Assembly: GCA_905331475.1 (NCBI GenBank)
Contig: CAJNYU010000295.1
Coordinates: forward strand, 83,143 to 147,142
Direction: 5' to 3'
Length of the DNA: 64,000 bases
DNA from: Rotaria socialis
Lineage: Eukaryota > Rotifera > Eurotatoria > Philodinida > Philodinidae
Part shown: positions 39,646-53,084 of the stretch, piece after piece
Position numbering within the stretch: position 1 is the stretch's first letter
How the letters are laid out: every line of letters begins with the position of its first letter
Notes under the pieces: generated by a model
Databases searched by the model: none
What the model saw: the letters and a program-made list of their open reading frames with translations, nothing else
Told to the model about the DNA's origin: nothing
Translations under genes and position numbers: made by a program

Positions 39646-40707
39646 ATGATAAAACTCATTTCCAATATCTTGCTAGTAACCATTCTACTTGGTACGTATG
39701 TTTCAGCTGTTCGTATTGGTTCATTTAATTTACATCAATACGGAAGTAAAAAAGCAGCTAATGCAACATTGACCCATACTGTTGCTCAAATTATTAGTGA
39801 CTTCGATTTGGCAATTATTCAAGAAATTAGTGATGTTTCATTAAAAGCTCCTTACGTTTTACATGAAGCACTCAATCAAATTTCGACGTCAAATTCATAC
39901 ACTATGACATTAAGTGGTCGTGTTGGACGTTCAGCAACAAAAGAACAATTCATTTTCTTCAATCGTGAGGCTACATCAGGTGTTGAAGTAGTTCAGGCTT
40001 ATCTTTATGATGATGTTGAAGATCGTTTTGAACGACCACCGTAAGAGCTCAATTGAAATTTGATTTTTTTCTTGCTATAAATTTCATTATTTACTAATTA
40101 GTTTTATTGGTACCTTCAAAGTTAAAAATCCAGTGAAATCAGGTGTTGAATTCTTTACTGTTATGGATGTTCATTTACGTCCTGATGATGCGTACGTAGA
40201 ATTACTTAATATGCGTTATGTTATCGAAGATTTTATTGCGGGAAATCCAAAATATTTCGATGAAACACCAACATCACTTGCCAGTGCGTTGGAACAGAAT
40301 GTTATTAATGCAACAGTTACTAATAAACCAAGTTTGAAAACGAATCACCCTATTTTGATTGTTGGTGACTTCAATGCTGATTGTTCATACATTTCACTTA
40401 AACGTCAACAATCCCTTCGGTTTGTTTTCAATCATATTTGAAAGCAATTTTATTTGAAGAGGTTTTTCTTTTTTTTAGATCCATCGACTATACTGACTTC
40501 ACATGGATAATTAACAATGAAGTTAAAACAAACACACGACAAACATGCACATATGATCGTATTTTTATCAATGGTGATAAATTTGTTAACGCTATCGTAC
40601 CAAAGAGTAATACAACTGTTAACTATCAAAAACAAATGGGTATGAACTTGGAAGAAGCTTTACGTGTTAGTGATCATATGCCAGTTAAATTCGATATTGA
40701 ATGGTAA
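39646..40707 (+). CDS. Secreted DNase I-family endonuclease, 3 exons, 313 aa
   Basis: Exons 39646-40040, 40102-40419 and 40479-40707, phases 2 and 2, GT-AG introns of 61 and 59 nt. Residues 1-21 (MIKLISNILLVTILLGTYVS then A) form a signal peptide, so the product is probably secreted. The DNase I (endonuclease/exonuclease/phosphatase fold) motifs are in order: RIGSFNLHQYG; IIQEISD (Glu60); MDVHLRPDD (His156); VGDFNADCSY (Asp221, Asn223); TCTYDRIF; VSDHMPVKFD (Asp303, His304). Cys226 and Cys261 match the disulfide that stabilises DNase I. All expected active-site residues are present, so an active Ca/Mg-dependent endonuclease is likely. The family is used for extracellular DNA digestion. Length is slightly above vertebrate DNase I. 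AATAAA at 40762 is a likely poly(A) signal. Confidence 0.93.
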
Positions 40708-42094
40708 AGACGCAAACCGAAAAAATACTCATTCTTTTCGTGTAATTCGAATAATTAATTCAATAAAATAAAAATATTTTAATTGATTATTCCTCTGAGC
40801 AAACAATAGCAATAACTTTAGAAATGGTATTAGTAAAATAGAAAGATGAATAGATATTTATGCTTGTAATTATGTTTAGCTATCCTAAATGAATATAGTA
40901 TAATAAAGCTTTTGAATATTATCGGCAACAGTATGTATGAAAGTTTGATAGACTGAAAAAGTATTGTTGTGTTCGGTTTGGCATTTTACAATCATGCATA
41001 ACTTTTAAGTGTTTGATGTAGTTGTTGAAAAGTGTCTTGAATGTGCCTATTATGACTTACTGAACTGTAGAATCGAATTTCACGGATAACAAAAACGTTT
41101 TAAAGAATGAAGACATAAACGTTATAAAAAATCATCATCACTCAATCATCAAATTGTAGAGAATGTTTTGTTAGATATATTTACAATCTGTGAATGACCT
41201 CGATGTTTTTCTTCAAGATAATACAAATCAGAAACAAGCATCTTATCATATTACTGAGTATATCCTAGAAAGTAACGTTCTAGTATACCAAACTTTTGTA
41301 TTACCAAATGCAAAAGTCACATCTACATTAGCAACAACAATGAATACATTCGCTTGAACATCAGTATGATAGAAACTGTTATGCACCAATTTAAAATAGT
41401 ACCTCGGAGCAATTGAATAAGTGCGTTTGGAAAGCATAATCTAAAACGAATGCTGAAGTATACAACTATTTTTAATTCAAATATTTTACTCTATCTCATA
41501 CTAAGCACTCTTATATGGTAGTAGTAAGGATATATAATGGGCGGTATTATATAACTATTGAGTAAATGGTGTCATTTTTCAACAATATACATATATATCT
41601 TAATTTTTGGTCAATCAATAATATTTTGTATAATATACCTGCAGGTGATCATCTCGAATATGCATTGTTATATCAGTTGAATAACTGCATCGTTAGTGAT
41701 ATACAATGTGTACAATATATATTCTGTATCAGAGAAATACTTTATTAAGAAAAGGTTGAACAAGAAGTTCATATGAATTTAACTATTCTATTTCTTGATT
41801 TCTTATAAATATAAGAGAGATACATTGATCATCTTTTATTGATATTATGAATATCATTTTATCTAAGTTTTATTATTGAATTTTTTTCGTGTTTTAATCG
41901 ATCAATTAAATTTTCACAATTAAGTTGAAGTTGAAATACAAGAAAGAACACATAAGAATTTGATTGTAAGAAAGAATAGAGAACAATCAAAGAGTATTAT
42001 ATCTGTACAATCAGCATAGAATAAGAGCTAGAAGCAATACGATAATATGAAAATAAAGCCTGACTAGTTTTTTACTCTTGAAGTTTGTTCATTT
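40708..42094. other. Convergent intergenic region
   Basis: Lies between the 3' ends of the DNase gene (+) and the Lys-rich gene (-). The DNase poly(A) signal is at 40762-40767. Remaining sequence is AT-rich with no supported exon. Confidence 0.4.
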
Positions 42095-43570
42095 TTATGT
42101 AGCTTTAGTTTTCTTCGCAGAACGATTATTTGTTTTGGATGTCGATGCTGGAGCTTTAGTAGCTGGACGCCCTTTTTTTGCTTGTTTAGCTGTTGAAGCT
42201 TCTATAAAGAAAAAAAAAGAAAGGAAAACTGCATGCAACAAACAAGACAAGAAAAAAATGAATCAAATATTCAACTAACCATCTTCGGTATTATTTTCAG
42301 CTTCTTCATTTTTTTCCTCATTCGTATGATCTTCGAATGGCTCATCGCTTTGTAATTTCTTTTTAGCTGGAGCTGCACCGGCTTTTTTGCCTGATGTTGG
42401 TGCCGATCGTTTTGTTGGACCTTTCTTTGTTGTTGTAGCTTTTGAATTATCATCCGTAGGTTCTTCATCTTCAGACAAATTAAGATCATCATTTACAGGT
42501 TCTTCATTTTCAGATTTTTCAACAGCTGCGGTTTGCTTTTTTGATGAGCTTGCAGCTTTTCCTTTTTTTGTAGTTGCTGGTTTCTTTTTTGTCTCATTTT
42601 CATCGCTTTGTTCTAAAAATTAAAAGATAATCTTCTTTTTTTTGTTGCAAAAATGTCATCCTGCTTTTCTTATTACCATGATCCATTTCAGGTTCTGGTG
42701 TAGCTGTTTTTGTTTTTTGAGCTGGTTTACGAGCAGTTTTACCTTTTGATTTTTTATTCGGTGAACCATTTTCGTTTTCAGCTTCATCATCTTCACCTGT
42801 ACCTGAACGAAGACAAAGTGTGCTTTCAAATATTTGCAACGATCTTTTATGAATTACCAGCATCTTTTTGTTCATCTTCTTCGACTTTTTTATTTTTTTG
42901 CGCAGCAGTTGCGATCTTGCCTTTAGCCGGAGCTTTAGCCGGAACTGTTGTTTTCTCAATTTCTTGTTCTTCTTCGTCTTTTTCATCGTTTTTAGCCATG
43001 TTTTTAGCCGGTTGCCGTTTAGCACCTCGACCTGTAGTAGCTTTTGCCGCTGGTTTTGTTTCAGCGGCGATCCCATTCTTTTGTGCTGCTGATGCACTAC
43101 TGTTTTTCTTTGATGATTGCTCATCATCATTATCTTCTTCGTTTGTATCATCAGCTGCTTCTGATTTTTTATTAGTACGTTCAATAAACTGAAAATTTCA
43201 AAAAATATCTATAAAAGCTAGGATGAAAACAAAGATATATTTACACCAGATGCTTCCTCTTGAAGTTTCTCAGCCGCAGCTTTCTTTCTTGATTGACCAG
43301 CTTTACTAGTCTAATTGATAAGAATTATAATTCTTTGCGAAATTCATAATCAGTATAACTTACTACAGCAGCCTTTTTTGATTCACTTGTAGCTTTCTTT
43401 GGACTTGACTGCTCGATTTCTGTCGGTTGTTGATTTTCTTCATCCTGTTTCTTCTAAATAAACAAATTTCTATCATGTGAACTTCATTGTTAAACACTTG
43501 CTTGTGCTGATTTTGGATCAGCATCAGTTTCAGTTGTTGCTTTGGCGGCAGCGGCTTTTTTTGGTGGCAT
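42095..43570 (-). CDS. Lys/Ala/Glu-rich, probably chromatin-associated protein, 7 exons, 373 aa
   Basis: Exons on the minus strand: 43570-43502, 43453-43364, 43310-43245, 43188-42858, 42802-42677, 42612-42280, 42201-42095; phases close over 1122 nt. The first intron is GC-AG (CAA|GCAAGT), the rest GT-AG. The protein starts MPPKKAAAAKATTETDADPK and alternates basic, Ala/Pro-containing blocks with acidic blocks (EEDNDDEQ; EEEQEIEK; NEEKNEEAENNTED). Two AT-hook-like cores occur: TGRGAKRQPAK (centre) and KKGRPATKAPA (C-terminus). No folded domain or signal peptide is visible. Composition resembles disordered nuclear proteins (HMG-like, H1-tail-like), so chromatin binding is a reasonable inference, but no orthologue is recognised. 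It shares a 459-bp divergent upstream region with the coiled-coil gene at 44030. Confidence 0.82.
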
Positions 43571-44029
43571 TATTATTAGATTAGTTGTTAATCGACCGAC
43601 CGTTTAAATTTTGAAGGAAAAAGAATGAAAATAACCGACGATTTATCGAGAATGTATAGATACAAAAAAAGAAGAAACATAGACTAGAAATAGTTTTATT
43701 ATTGTCGGACGACCCTTGTTCAGAAACAATGAACGATTATTTAAAATAGATTTCCTCCGAACAACAAAATTTCCTAAACGAACATTTTGAAATATAAAAA
43801 TTGATTAAATTTATTTGAATTTATTTTCTTATAATGAAAATTAAAAAAGCCGCGATTTTTTTCAACAGTCGTTTTTTCTTCGTTCTTCATATGCAACACA
43901 GTTGTGCACTTTCTATACTATCGATAAATCAACGAAGAGAGAGTTGCCTAGGTTACAATAATAGAATTCAACCGCAATGATCGATAATCAAAAATGAATT
44001 TTTCGTACAAAGATATCTCATAATTATAT
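43571..44029. promoter_or_regulatory. Compact divergent promoter region
   Basis: 459 bp separate the ATG of the Lys-rich protein gene (minus, 43570) and the ATG of the coiled-coil gene (plus, 44030). Both promoters and both 5' UTRs must lie here unless upstream non-coding exons exist, so co-regulation is possible (inference). I see no clear motif to name. Confidence 0.5.
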
Positions 44030-47000
44030 ATGGCAGGAATGAATGGTATTCAACCGTCATCGGACGCCTTTATTGGACCACAGTACGAGCGTGGAATAAG
44101 AACTTTTCGTAACAGCTTTTTTTTTGTAATGTTCTACTTCAAGGTTTACAAATGAACATCAGCTCATGCTATTGAATAGTGAAGAACTTCGAACAAAAAA
44201 TCGTGAGCAATTAATTGAAAAACTTGAACGAGTCATTCAAGAAAAAAATGCGTCCATTACCAAACTTGAAGAACGGTAAAAAAATGAATCAGCAAAATAT
44301 TAACCGATTTATTATATATTCGATTCGATTTCCTTATATTTATCTAGTGAACTATGCTTAGAGGATACACTTAAGAAAAGAAATATAGAATTTCGTGCAC
44401 TCGAAGAACAATTGCGACAATTCGAAGAGAAGGTTAATCAACAGTGCTTTCTCTGAATTTTAATACAAAAGAAAACAATTTTAGACACGAACCTTTGAAC
44501 AATTACATCAGTTACAAGTACATACTTTTGAAAAAACAATACGCGATTGTCAAATCGAAAATGAACGTAGGCATATCGGATGGTTTACTCTATTTTACTA
44601 ATAGTGAGATCATTCGAATACTAGGTTTGTGTGAACATGTAAATGATCTAACAAAACAATTACGAGAACAGTCAAATTATGAAGTCATTAATAAAGAAAA
44701 AATTCTGGTATATTCTATTTTTGTTTTGTCTCGAAAAATATGTTATTGAAATTAAATTTTTCTTGTTTCTATATTAGACATTCGATCGTATTGCTGCTGA
44801 TACTCAACTTTGGCGACAAAAACTTGATTCCTATAAAGCAACTATTGAAGAGCGAGATGAAACTATTGCTAATCTCAAGTATAAAATTAATGGAAAAATA
44901 TGTCAAGCATCATAATATTTTTCTCTATTTGTTTATTTTTGTAGGAAAGAAATCAACGGTGTACATAAGCAAAAACAAACTAGTAAATTCGTAGACAAAT
45001 AAATTAAACAACAACTTTTTTCTATGTTGCTTTTCTCAACATAGATACAGAGTTCGAAGATAATTCACAGCGATTACAAATAGCTACGCTTCAAACAGTA
45101 AGTAAATCCACAAAATTTGCATCCTTCACTGTCTTATTAAATGTAAACGAGAATTCTCTTGAAATTATACGGACAACGATTTGAATTTCATATTTTAATC
45201 ATGTAAGAAACAGTAGAGCACGCAATATATACACTAGTTATAATAACAGTAATTGAACGAAGTAAACAAACAGATTTATTATTCATCAAAGGATTTCTTG
45301 TCATTGAAAAGAACAAGAGAAGTTTGCCAATGCATCCCTTAAGGGGTTAACATATTGAATGTGCATGCGTTCTTCATACTCATTATATTAATGCAAAATA
45401 TATAAAGTAAACAATCTCTAGTAGACTTTATTTGTTGTTCAAGGATTATTGATTGTTAGGAAAACGAGTTGTCGCATTTTGAATAGAGAGACTTTTTAGT
45501 TCTGTTGTTGTTATTCTTTCTTTTATCATTTTCTTCTTTCGTGTTTTCTTTATTTAACATCATTACCATCATTATTATTATTATTCTAACCATTGACTGA
45601 AATATCAAGTAAAACAGTTATACATATTCATTATGCCTGTAGCTGATTTCAGTACACTATTGTTTATATCTCGATAGACACAAAAACACTGATATCGATT
45701 ATAGCTAGAAGCAATAATTCAATTCGTTGATATTTCCCTTGTTGATTATATGATAATTGTTTTAAAAGAGTAAGACATCACTAACTATTAACATTGACAT
45801 CTTCAGCATGAATTTTTGTTTGCACAAAATTCCGATCCTACACAATTTAGAAATCTTATTATTCCATTCTTTCTAGAGCACTTCTTTTTGCGTTGTTGTT
45901 AATTTATCCAATACCTGTTTTACATTACTGATGAACTTAGAGAATAATCTTACATGCCTTTTGTCTTCGGCCGCTATGAGAATCATACAATGACTTCAAT
46001 CATGCCTCTGTTCTAATCCACTTCGTTGCTACGGAAAATATGCCCAATTGACCTCTGACGCTTGACTCTTGTCACAATGAGAAGGAAATCGCAAGACTGC
46101 GACATATACTATACAGCTACTAATTTTCTTTTCTTCAAAAAGACATCCTATGACTTCCATCAAGGAGCTTCAATGCAATACACTCGAGAGTTATAATATT
46201 AAATATGAAAGAATTGTGTGAGATACTTAATGATATATTTCATTCAAGTTTCGATATACGAAATGTTAATAGAAGTGTCATAAATATTGCCATGCATCGT
46301 GTTATATAAGAATGACTGTACAAACGACACACTTGAGACTGAAATTTTAATGAACTATCGTTTGTTGGAGAATTGTTTCTTGGCTCATCTAAAGAATATA
46401 TATATATATATATATGGAGTCTTGAAATCATTAATGAGAGAACTCGGTAAATGATTAATTAAGGGGAAAATATATTTAAGAATATCCATCTTGATATTTA
46501 TGCATCTTTTTTTCTATATGAATTATTTAAAATTTTAGGCTTTAGGTGATCGTGATAATGAAATCGAACATTTAAAAGTAACTCTCCTACACGTACGAGA
46601 TAAATTAGCAACAGTAAATATTTGTTCTTGATCAGTGAATATTGAAACTTTTTGTCTTTCTTTTCTTTCTTTCTCTCGCTTTCTATAGGCAACCGGTTTA
46701 TCTAATGATAATCGTTGGCGAAGTAGTGAAGATATTGGACGAAGTTCACCGATCGGAAAGTAATTAATTGATAAAAGAATATTTACTATAAAGTCAACTT
46801 TGCTTTCGGAACACGTAGATCGTCACCATCAAAAACGCGTTGTACATCTCCTCCAGTTCGTGATTATTCTTCATCGTCTGCATTAGATACTGAATATTTG
46901 AAAACTAAAATTCGTACATTAACAGATCGTTTAGCTAATGTTCAGCAATTACTTGTTCAACGTGACGAACAGATAACTACATTGAAAAAAGTCCATGATA

Positions 47001-50000
47001 AACGTTGGCTACGTTTAAAACATTTACAAAAACAATATCGTTCACTCAAAGATGAATTACAATCTTATATCGATGACGAATCATGTCAAAAGAAAAACAA
47101 TAATGATTATTTTTATGGTAAAGTTATACGAAAGAATAAAATCGGTTGTACTGTATGTGATAATGAACGACGAAGAAGACAAATAGGAACAAGTAAAAGA
47201 ATATTTAAAAATGAAGATGATGATGGTGTGTGGAATGAAGTAACAAAATTGCGACGTGACAATGCCAGATTAATTAACGAGAAGTAAATAAAACTTTTTT
47301 TTTTCTGTTTTGTTTTGCATTCATTTGAAGAAATTCTTTTCGTCTATTAGTTTAAGTTTAAATGAAAAACTTGATTTACAAGAAGTCGAAATTAATGAAC
47401 AAACAATTGTTATTAATGAACTTCGTAATGAAATTCAATTATTAAATGATAAAGATGAGCGATCTCCATTGAAAATTCCATTACCATTACCAAATAGATC
47501 CAACGATAATGAACAACGTGTAGTTGAAGGATATAATAAAAAATTATACGAACTTGAAAATGAACGAACATGTTTAGTGTTTGAACATGAACGTTTAAAA
47601 ACTAATCTTGATTTATGTGTTGACGAAAAACAACATCTAATGCAACAACGAACACAAGCTGCAAATGAGATAAAAAAATTAAAACTTCGTATACTTTCGT
47701 TACAAGATCAAGTACATAAATTAAAACGAAATAATCAACCAGCCAATAAAAAAAATGTTATTACTTCATCGTCTACTCTAAAAAGACGACTAGTTAAAAA
47801 GAAACCAAAAGCGTCTTGTTTAGAAGTGCTACTGGATCAAAATCAAAGTTCAACATTTATTGATGATCTTCATAATGAATCATCAATACTTTATCGAATG
47901 TCACCATTAAAATCAGATTTATATGATAGAAACCGATGGCAACGACAACGTCAGCGAACATGTAGTCTATGTGATTATCATACTCAATCTTCATTATTGA
48001 AACGTAAAAGACGACCATCAATGACATCAACAATATCAAAAAGAAAAAGTTTGTCACTAAATGAAAATTCTTCTAATAGAAATCCTTCGATTGTTTCATT
48101 TTAGATATCCCATCAAAGAAAAATCATACTAATAAAAGTCGTTTAGTAACTTCTTTTCATAATGATTCTTATTCACATCGTGTTAAAAAACCTTCAATAC
48201 CTTCAACAGCATATAAAAATCCAACTAGAGTAAATTATTATTTACTTAAGTAATAATCAATCGATCTTCTTTTCTGATTAGATTGGCACAATGCGTAGAC
48301 GTATTGAACAATTAGAAATGATGCTTGCTGATTCGAAAGAAGACAATCGACAACTTCATCAACGCTTATCAACTACACTTAGTCGAATTAATATTCTTAA
48401 AACAACTAATCAAGTTTGAATTATATTTTTTGAAGTAATGCTCGTTATTTTAAAATATTGTTTTAATGATTTCTTAGAGACTAATGGATGAATGCGATAA
48501 ATTTAAAAATAACCGTCCCATTCAATCTACTTTACCCGAACCAGAAATCCGACGTAATGATTCTCTAATTTCTGACGGTGGTGAAAATGTAGATAATTTA
48601 TATTCACGTCTTAAAAATACTTCATTCGATGCTTCTCGACAACGAAAATTAAATAAAACTTTACAAACAGATAATGAAAATTTAACGAAAAATCTTCAAT
48701 CTCTAACTGAAAAGTATAATCAACTAGCTCGAACATGAAAATTATTTTATTTACTTTGTTTTTTATTTCTATAGATTAACACATACAGAACGCGACGTAG
48801 CAAGCAAAAGAGTTTTAATTGAAAATTACAAATCTCGACTGAGTGAATTGGAAACAAGTCTTAATCGTTCAAATGACAAACTTACAACCGACGTAAATAA
48901 CATATTCATACATGACTATTTATTGTATATATATTTTTTTCTCTTCTTCTTCTTCTAATTCGAATAGAATGACGAAGAAAGACTCAAATCATTAACAGAC
49001 ACGATGGAAAAATTACGAGTTTCAGTAAGTATATGAATAAAAAAGCGCACTAAATCGTTTAAAAGAGTGTTTTCTCTTAGAGAAATTTGATTGATACAAG
49101 ATGTTGAACATTGTCGAAGGTTTATAAGGTGTACTACTCGGAAATAAAATTAGGATGATGACTGCATGAATTTGAATAAATTTTCTATTGAACATCGCAA
49201 ATATTCAAAAACGAATGAGTTATCATATGAAAAGTACTTGTTGATGATGAAAAAGGTGCGACGAAGAAATGCAAAAACAAAAAATGTTTATTTTTTCTTG
49301 ATAAATTTATCATTGAATTCATATTGCAGATATCACATAATATCATAAAATCACTTGGGAATAACACCTTTTTCAATAATGACTTACACGGTTTTACAAC
49401 ATTTCTGATTTAAGATTTGTCTAAAATCATTTAAAATACAGAAAACATTAGAATGAACATGCTTATATTCATTGATATCATAATAATTTTGAGCTATTTC
49501 TAAATCAATATTCGCAAACTCTTGATTCGCGTATAACTCTGTAGAGTAGAATTTTGCTTTTTGTTCTGTACACATCGCGGTTTTTTACATAGTTTTGTGA
49601 GATTTAACGAGCAAAAGAAGTTTATTTTCTTAATCCAAATAGAATATTTTATTTATAAAAAAAAAAATTTACAGTGACAAATATCATTCAGATCTATTCA
49701 TCGTAGATCCTTCCAGCCTATTTAAGGATGATTCTAAGATTAGAAGCAATTATTCTTTGTTTAATCTTTTCTAGCTCGATTCATATAAAAATCGTTTACA
49801 AGTTGTAACACGAGAAAAACAAACTCTTGAAACACGTTATGGTCAATTGGTTGAAGAACATGAGAAATTAGTAAGAGAATTTTTTTGTTTTTATTATTCC
49901 GTTGAATTTCGAAACAAATCTAAATTTCATCTGAACAGAAAATACGTCTTGAAGATATTCAAACTAAGCATCGTTCAACTGAACAACAACTTCGACAATG

Positions 50001-50667
50001 TCGTCTTAATCAGGAACAATTAAATCAAGAATTGTTAGCATCTCATCGTTTATCTGAACAACAATTATTATCATTAAATACGAAAAATCAAGACTCGTTA
50101 AGCAAAATTACATTCGAATTAAATCGTACACAACGACGTCTAAACGAATATGAAAGATTTACTAATGTAATTGAATATAGTTGTTTTATTTGTTTTGATA
50201 CTATGCTTGCTTTTAAAATGTAGGGTCTTCTTCATGAAATGGTTCGACGAAGTATACAAATCCATGATACTCTGAAACGAGCGCATGAACATCAAAGACA
50301 ACGTGAATCATTTTCAATGGCATTACCAGGCTATGATACAGCGATGAGTACCGCCAGCAAAATATTAAATTTAACACAAGATGATTTAGATGATATTATG
50401 TCTACAACTGACGAAAGTTTTCAAGTATATATTGTCTTCGATTTAAATTGTTTCTGTTTTTCTTAATATTTTTCAATTATTTATTTTTTATCTTAGGCAC
50501 ATTCAAAGAATGATAACATGGATAAAAATGAAAAAATACGACAAAAAGTATCGAAACTACTTGCTTCACAAGAAGAGTTTTCTGGCAAGCTTTTGAAAAT
50601 ATTTAGTAAAAAATTAGATGAAATACAAGCAGCAGATCGAGATTTAGCAACAATGCGAAATATATAA
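44030..50667 (+). CDS. Large coiled-coil protein, possibly centlein-like centrosomal, 21 exons, 1091 aa
   Basis: Exons: 44030-44082, 44144-44275, 44348-44432, 44485-44566, 44625-44707, 44778-44878, 44945-44958, 45045-45097, 46539-46613, 46689-46759, 46819-47283, 47351-48048, 48105-48229, 48282-48413, 48478-48713, 48775-48892, 48968-49024, 49775-49870, 49939-50166, 50224-50424, 50497-50667; phases close over 3276 nt. Most of the protein is heptad-type coiled coil (REQLIEKLERVIQEKNASI; DEQITTLKKVHDKRWLRLKH). A basic Ser/Arg-rich break follows (LLKRKRRPSMTSTISKRK). The C-terminal ~150 residues include ASKILNLTQDDLDDIMSTTD and LASQEEFSGKLLKIFSKKLD. I infer a centriolar or ciliary structural role; centlein is my best guess, from overall architecture and an uncertain memory of its C-terminus, and other centrosomal coiled-coil proteins remain possible. 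Exon 7 is only 14 nt. AATAAA at 50878 is a likely poly(A) signal. Confidence 0.8.
46396..46416. repeat. (AT)n microsatellite in intron
   Basis: ATATAT run within the 1.44-kb intron (45098-46538) of the coiled-coil gene. Confidence 0.75.
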
Positions 50668-53084
50668 ATTCTTATTTTATCTTATGCAACACAGGCAGAT
50701 TAATATTTGTCTTTTTTTATAATTCCACTATTGATGCTTTCTTTTTCTTATTTTTTAGTTTATTGTCTTTGTTTTTCTTTCTGGTGAACCATTTTTTCTT
50801 TAGGCTTGTTTTATATTTAATAAGTAATCTCAGCAAATTCACATGTGTGTGCGCGTGTTTTAATATAAAATATGATAAATAAAATAGCTATCATTCTCAT
50901 TTTGGAATTATTTTCTCTAATTTAATAGACATAATTTATTTTAAAACTTGAATGGTTACTATCAATAATCCTCTATTTGATCGTCATTGGTGTGATTACT
51001 TTTTATGATTGAAAGCGATCGAATGAACTGTTTCATTATTAATAGCGAGTATATGAACTATTAACTATGAATGTGATTGAAAAGAAGTATACAATTTATT
51101 ATTCATTTAGATTCCTGGTACTTCTATGTGTGTATATCAATTAGATTTTCATTTGTTTTTCTAATGAGATAGTTATCATTAGTTTTCTCCGGTAAATACA
51201 TGGTTCTTACACTATAATAGAAAAAATCAAATTATCTAGTCACTAAAAGAAAGTCACACATTTAAAAAAAACAAATAATTGATAGTTTTTTTAAATAGAA
51301 TACAAGAAAAAATATTAGTCGTCTATCACGTAAATACATGCCCAGATTAACAACGTTGAAGTTCTTACTCTTAAAAAACGATGAAAATATTTATTTTTAG
51401 GAAATTCAAAAAAATGCATCTCTATTTTTCCTTTGCATTTAGCCTACAATCCGATATAATCTAACGTTTAATCATGAATTAACAGTTTTACTCACAAATC
51501 CCTTTTAATAATACTGAGATTCTCTCAAGTTCGACTACTGCAATGTAGCTCAATTTTATACAGTGTGCTCGATATCACCATAACACTGAAATACCATCAA
51601 AACAGACTTCAGTAAATCTAGGAATAATAAATTCTAGCTTTTAAAACTATTCAACATACTTGAATATTTGCGAAACATGGAGTAAGCCAATCATAGAACG
51701 GTAAATCTCTATAGGTTACGGACTAAATTAATAGGATATCCATCTACTCATGTTATTCTATATGAATACAATGAGTTTAATCAACAGAGAAATGAATTTT
51801 AGCAGTGAGCATCAATTGTCAATATTGTACTCATTTTAGAAATTCATCCAATAGCTCTGAAGCACCTATAAAAAGTGTTCAAGACTAATTTTTAACATCA
51901 AATTGTGTCAAAAATAATTTCAACTTAATTCAGATAAAACTCACATATTATACAATGTTTTGTTCATATCCCTAAACTATTTTATCAAGAACTTGAGATT
52001 ACTGTCAATATTAGATTATACTGCTTCAAGGGGGGGGGGAGCCATTCGGGCATTCCCAACCATTCGAATCGCTCGGAATGAGTTTTTTCTCCTTTGAAGT
52101 AATTGGTCTGATTCTTTCGCATGTCGTGAATTTCATATGAAAACGTTAAGATAAACTTGGGCATTACAATGATAATGTATCTGGTTTTATTGTGTATGAA
52201 TGTGGGGATCATTATTGAAGAGAATATCTACACTAGTACAGCATACATTTTTGAAAAATAAGTAGCTACTCCACCACGAGTAGCGCGACGTAAGCGTCGC
52301 TAATCCTCTACTGAAATGGGTGACCATGTTTAATAAATAATAAACAATCATACAAGTTTTGGCGTAAGACTTCAACAATGCTATTTTCCATGTCTCAATA
52401 TGTAGTGATAAGTGTATCCAACGTATTAACTATTGTGTATAGCTGGATGTGGATTGTTGGATGACCTTTTATTTAGTCCGAAAGAGTTTTTAATATTTAA
52501 TTTGATTCTTTTAATAAACCAAAGGTTCATGCGAAGTCTATTCTGTCGTTTTGAAACATTTGGATTGAAACCTATAAATAAGAATACCGTTTGAATTAGA
52601 TCTGATCCTTACGAGCGATCCAAATATGAAATTATTGCTAAATGATAACATCTCAGGTACCTCTTTGTAGGTTAAGACTGTAATGTAGCATCTCATAAGA
52701 GATACTGAACGAGAAAAGGGTGTGGGTGTGGTTGAGGTGGTCACCCGTGTTCTCAAAACAGGCAACGTTACTAAAATAATTAGAAAATCTTCTTCGTAAG
52801 TTCTAAACTACTTTTCGTTTATTATGCATGCCTAATTTATTTGTCGGAATCACTATTTTCCTCTAATATTAACATGATAATGCAATTAGTGCTAGTTTCA
52901 GCTTTACACTACAAAGTTCGGGCTGCTTTAAAAAAAAGCTTTTGTTCTTCTATTACAAAATTTTCGACCAATTTTCGTAGACCCATCTTCAACCGCTGAA
53001 TACAAGCTTGAAAGTTAAAGTTCGATGACTCATAGTTTGTCCACCATGAAGTTGTTATAAAGTCAATAATAAAAGCTTGATAAA
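50668..53084. other. Intergenic, no gene seen
   Basis: About 2.4 kb between the coiled-coil gene and the AT-rich array. A G-run of ten sits at about 52030-52039 beside CATTCGGGCATTCCC. No exon with a recognisable product was found on either strand. Confidence 0.4.

Noticed and set aside
42387..43192. Plus-strand frames across the Lys-rich gene (Phe/Ser-rich)
   Set aside because: Antisense shadows of a Lys/Glu-rich coding sequence; the minus-strand frames have matching splice sites and phases.
48049..48104. Stop codon in the coiled-coil gene read as a gene end
   Set aside because: A 56-nt GT-AG intron (A|GTTTGT ... TTTTAG) removes it and restores frame with the next exon, so it is not a terminus.
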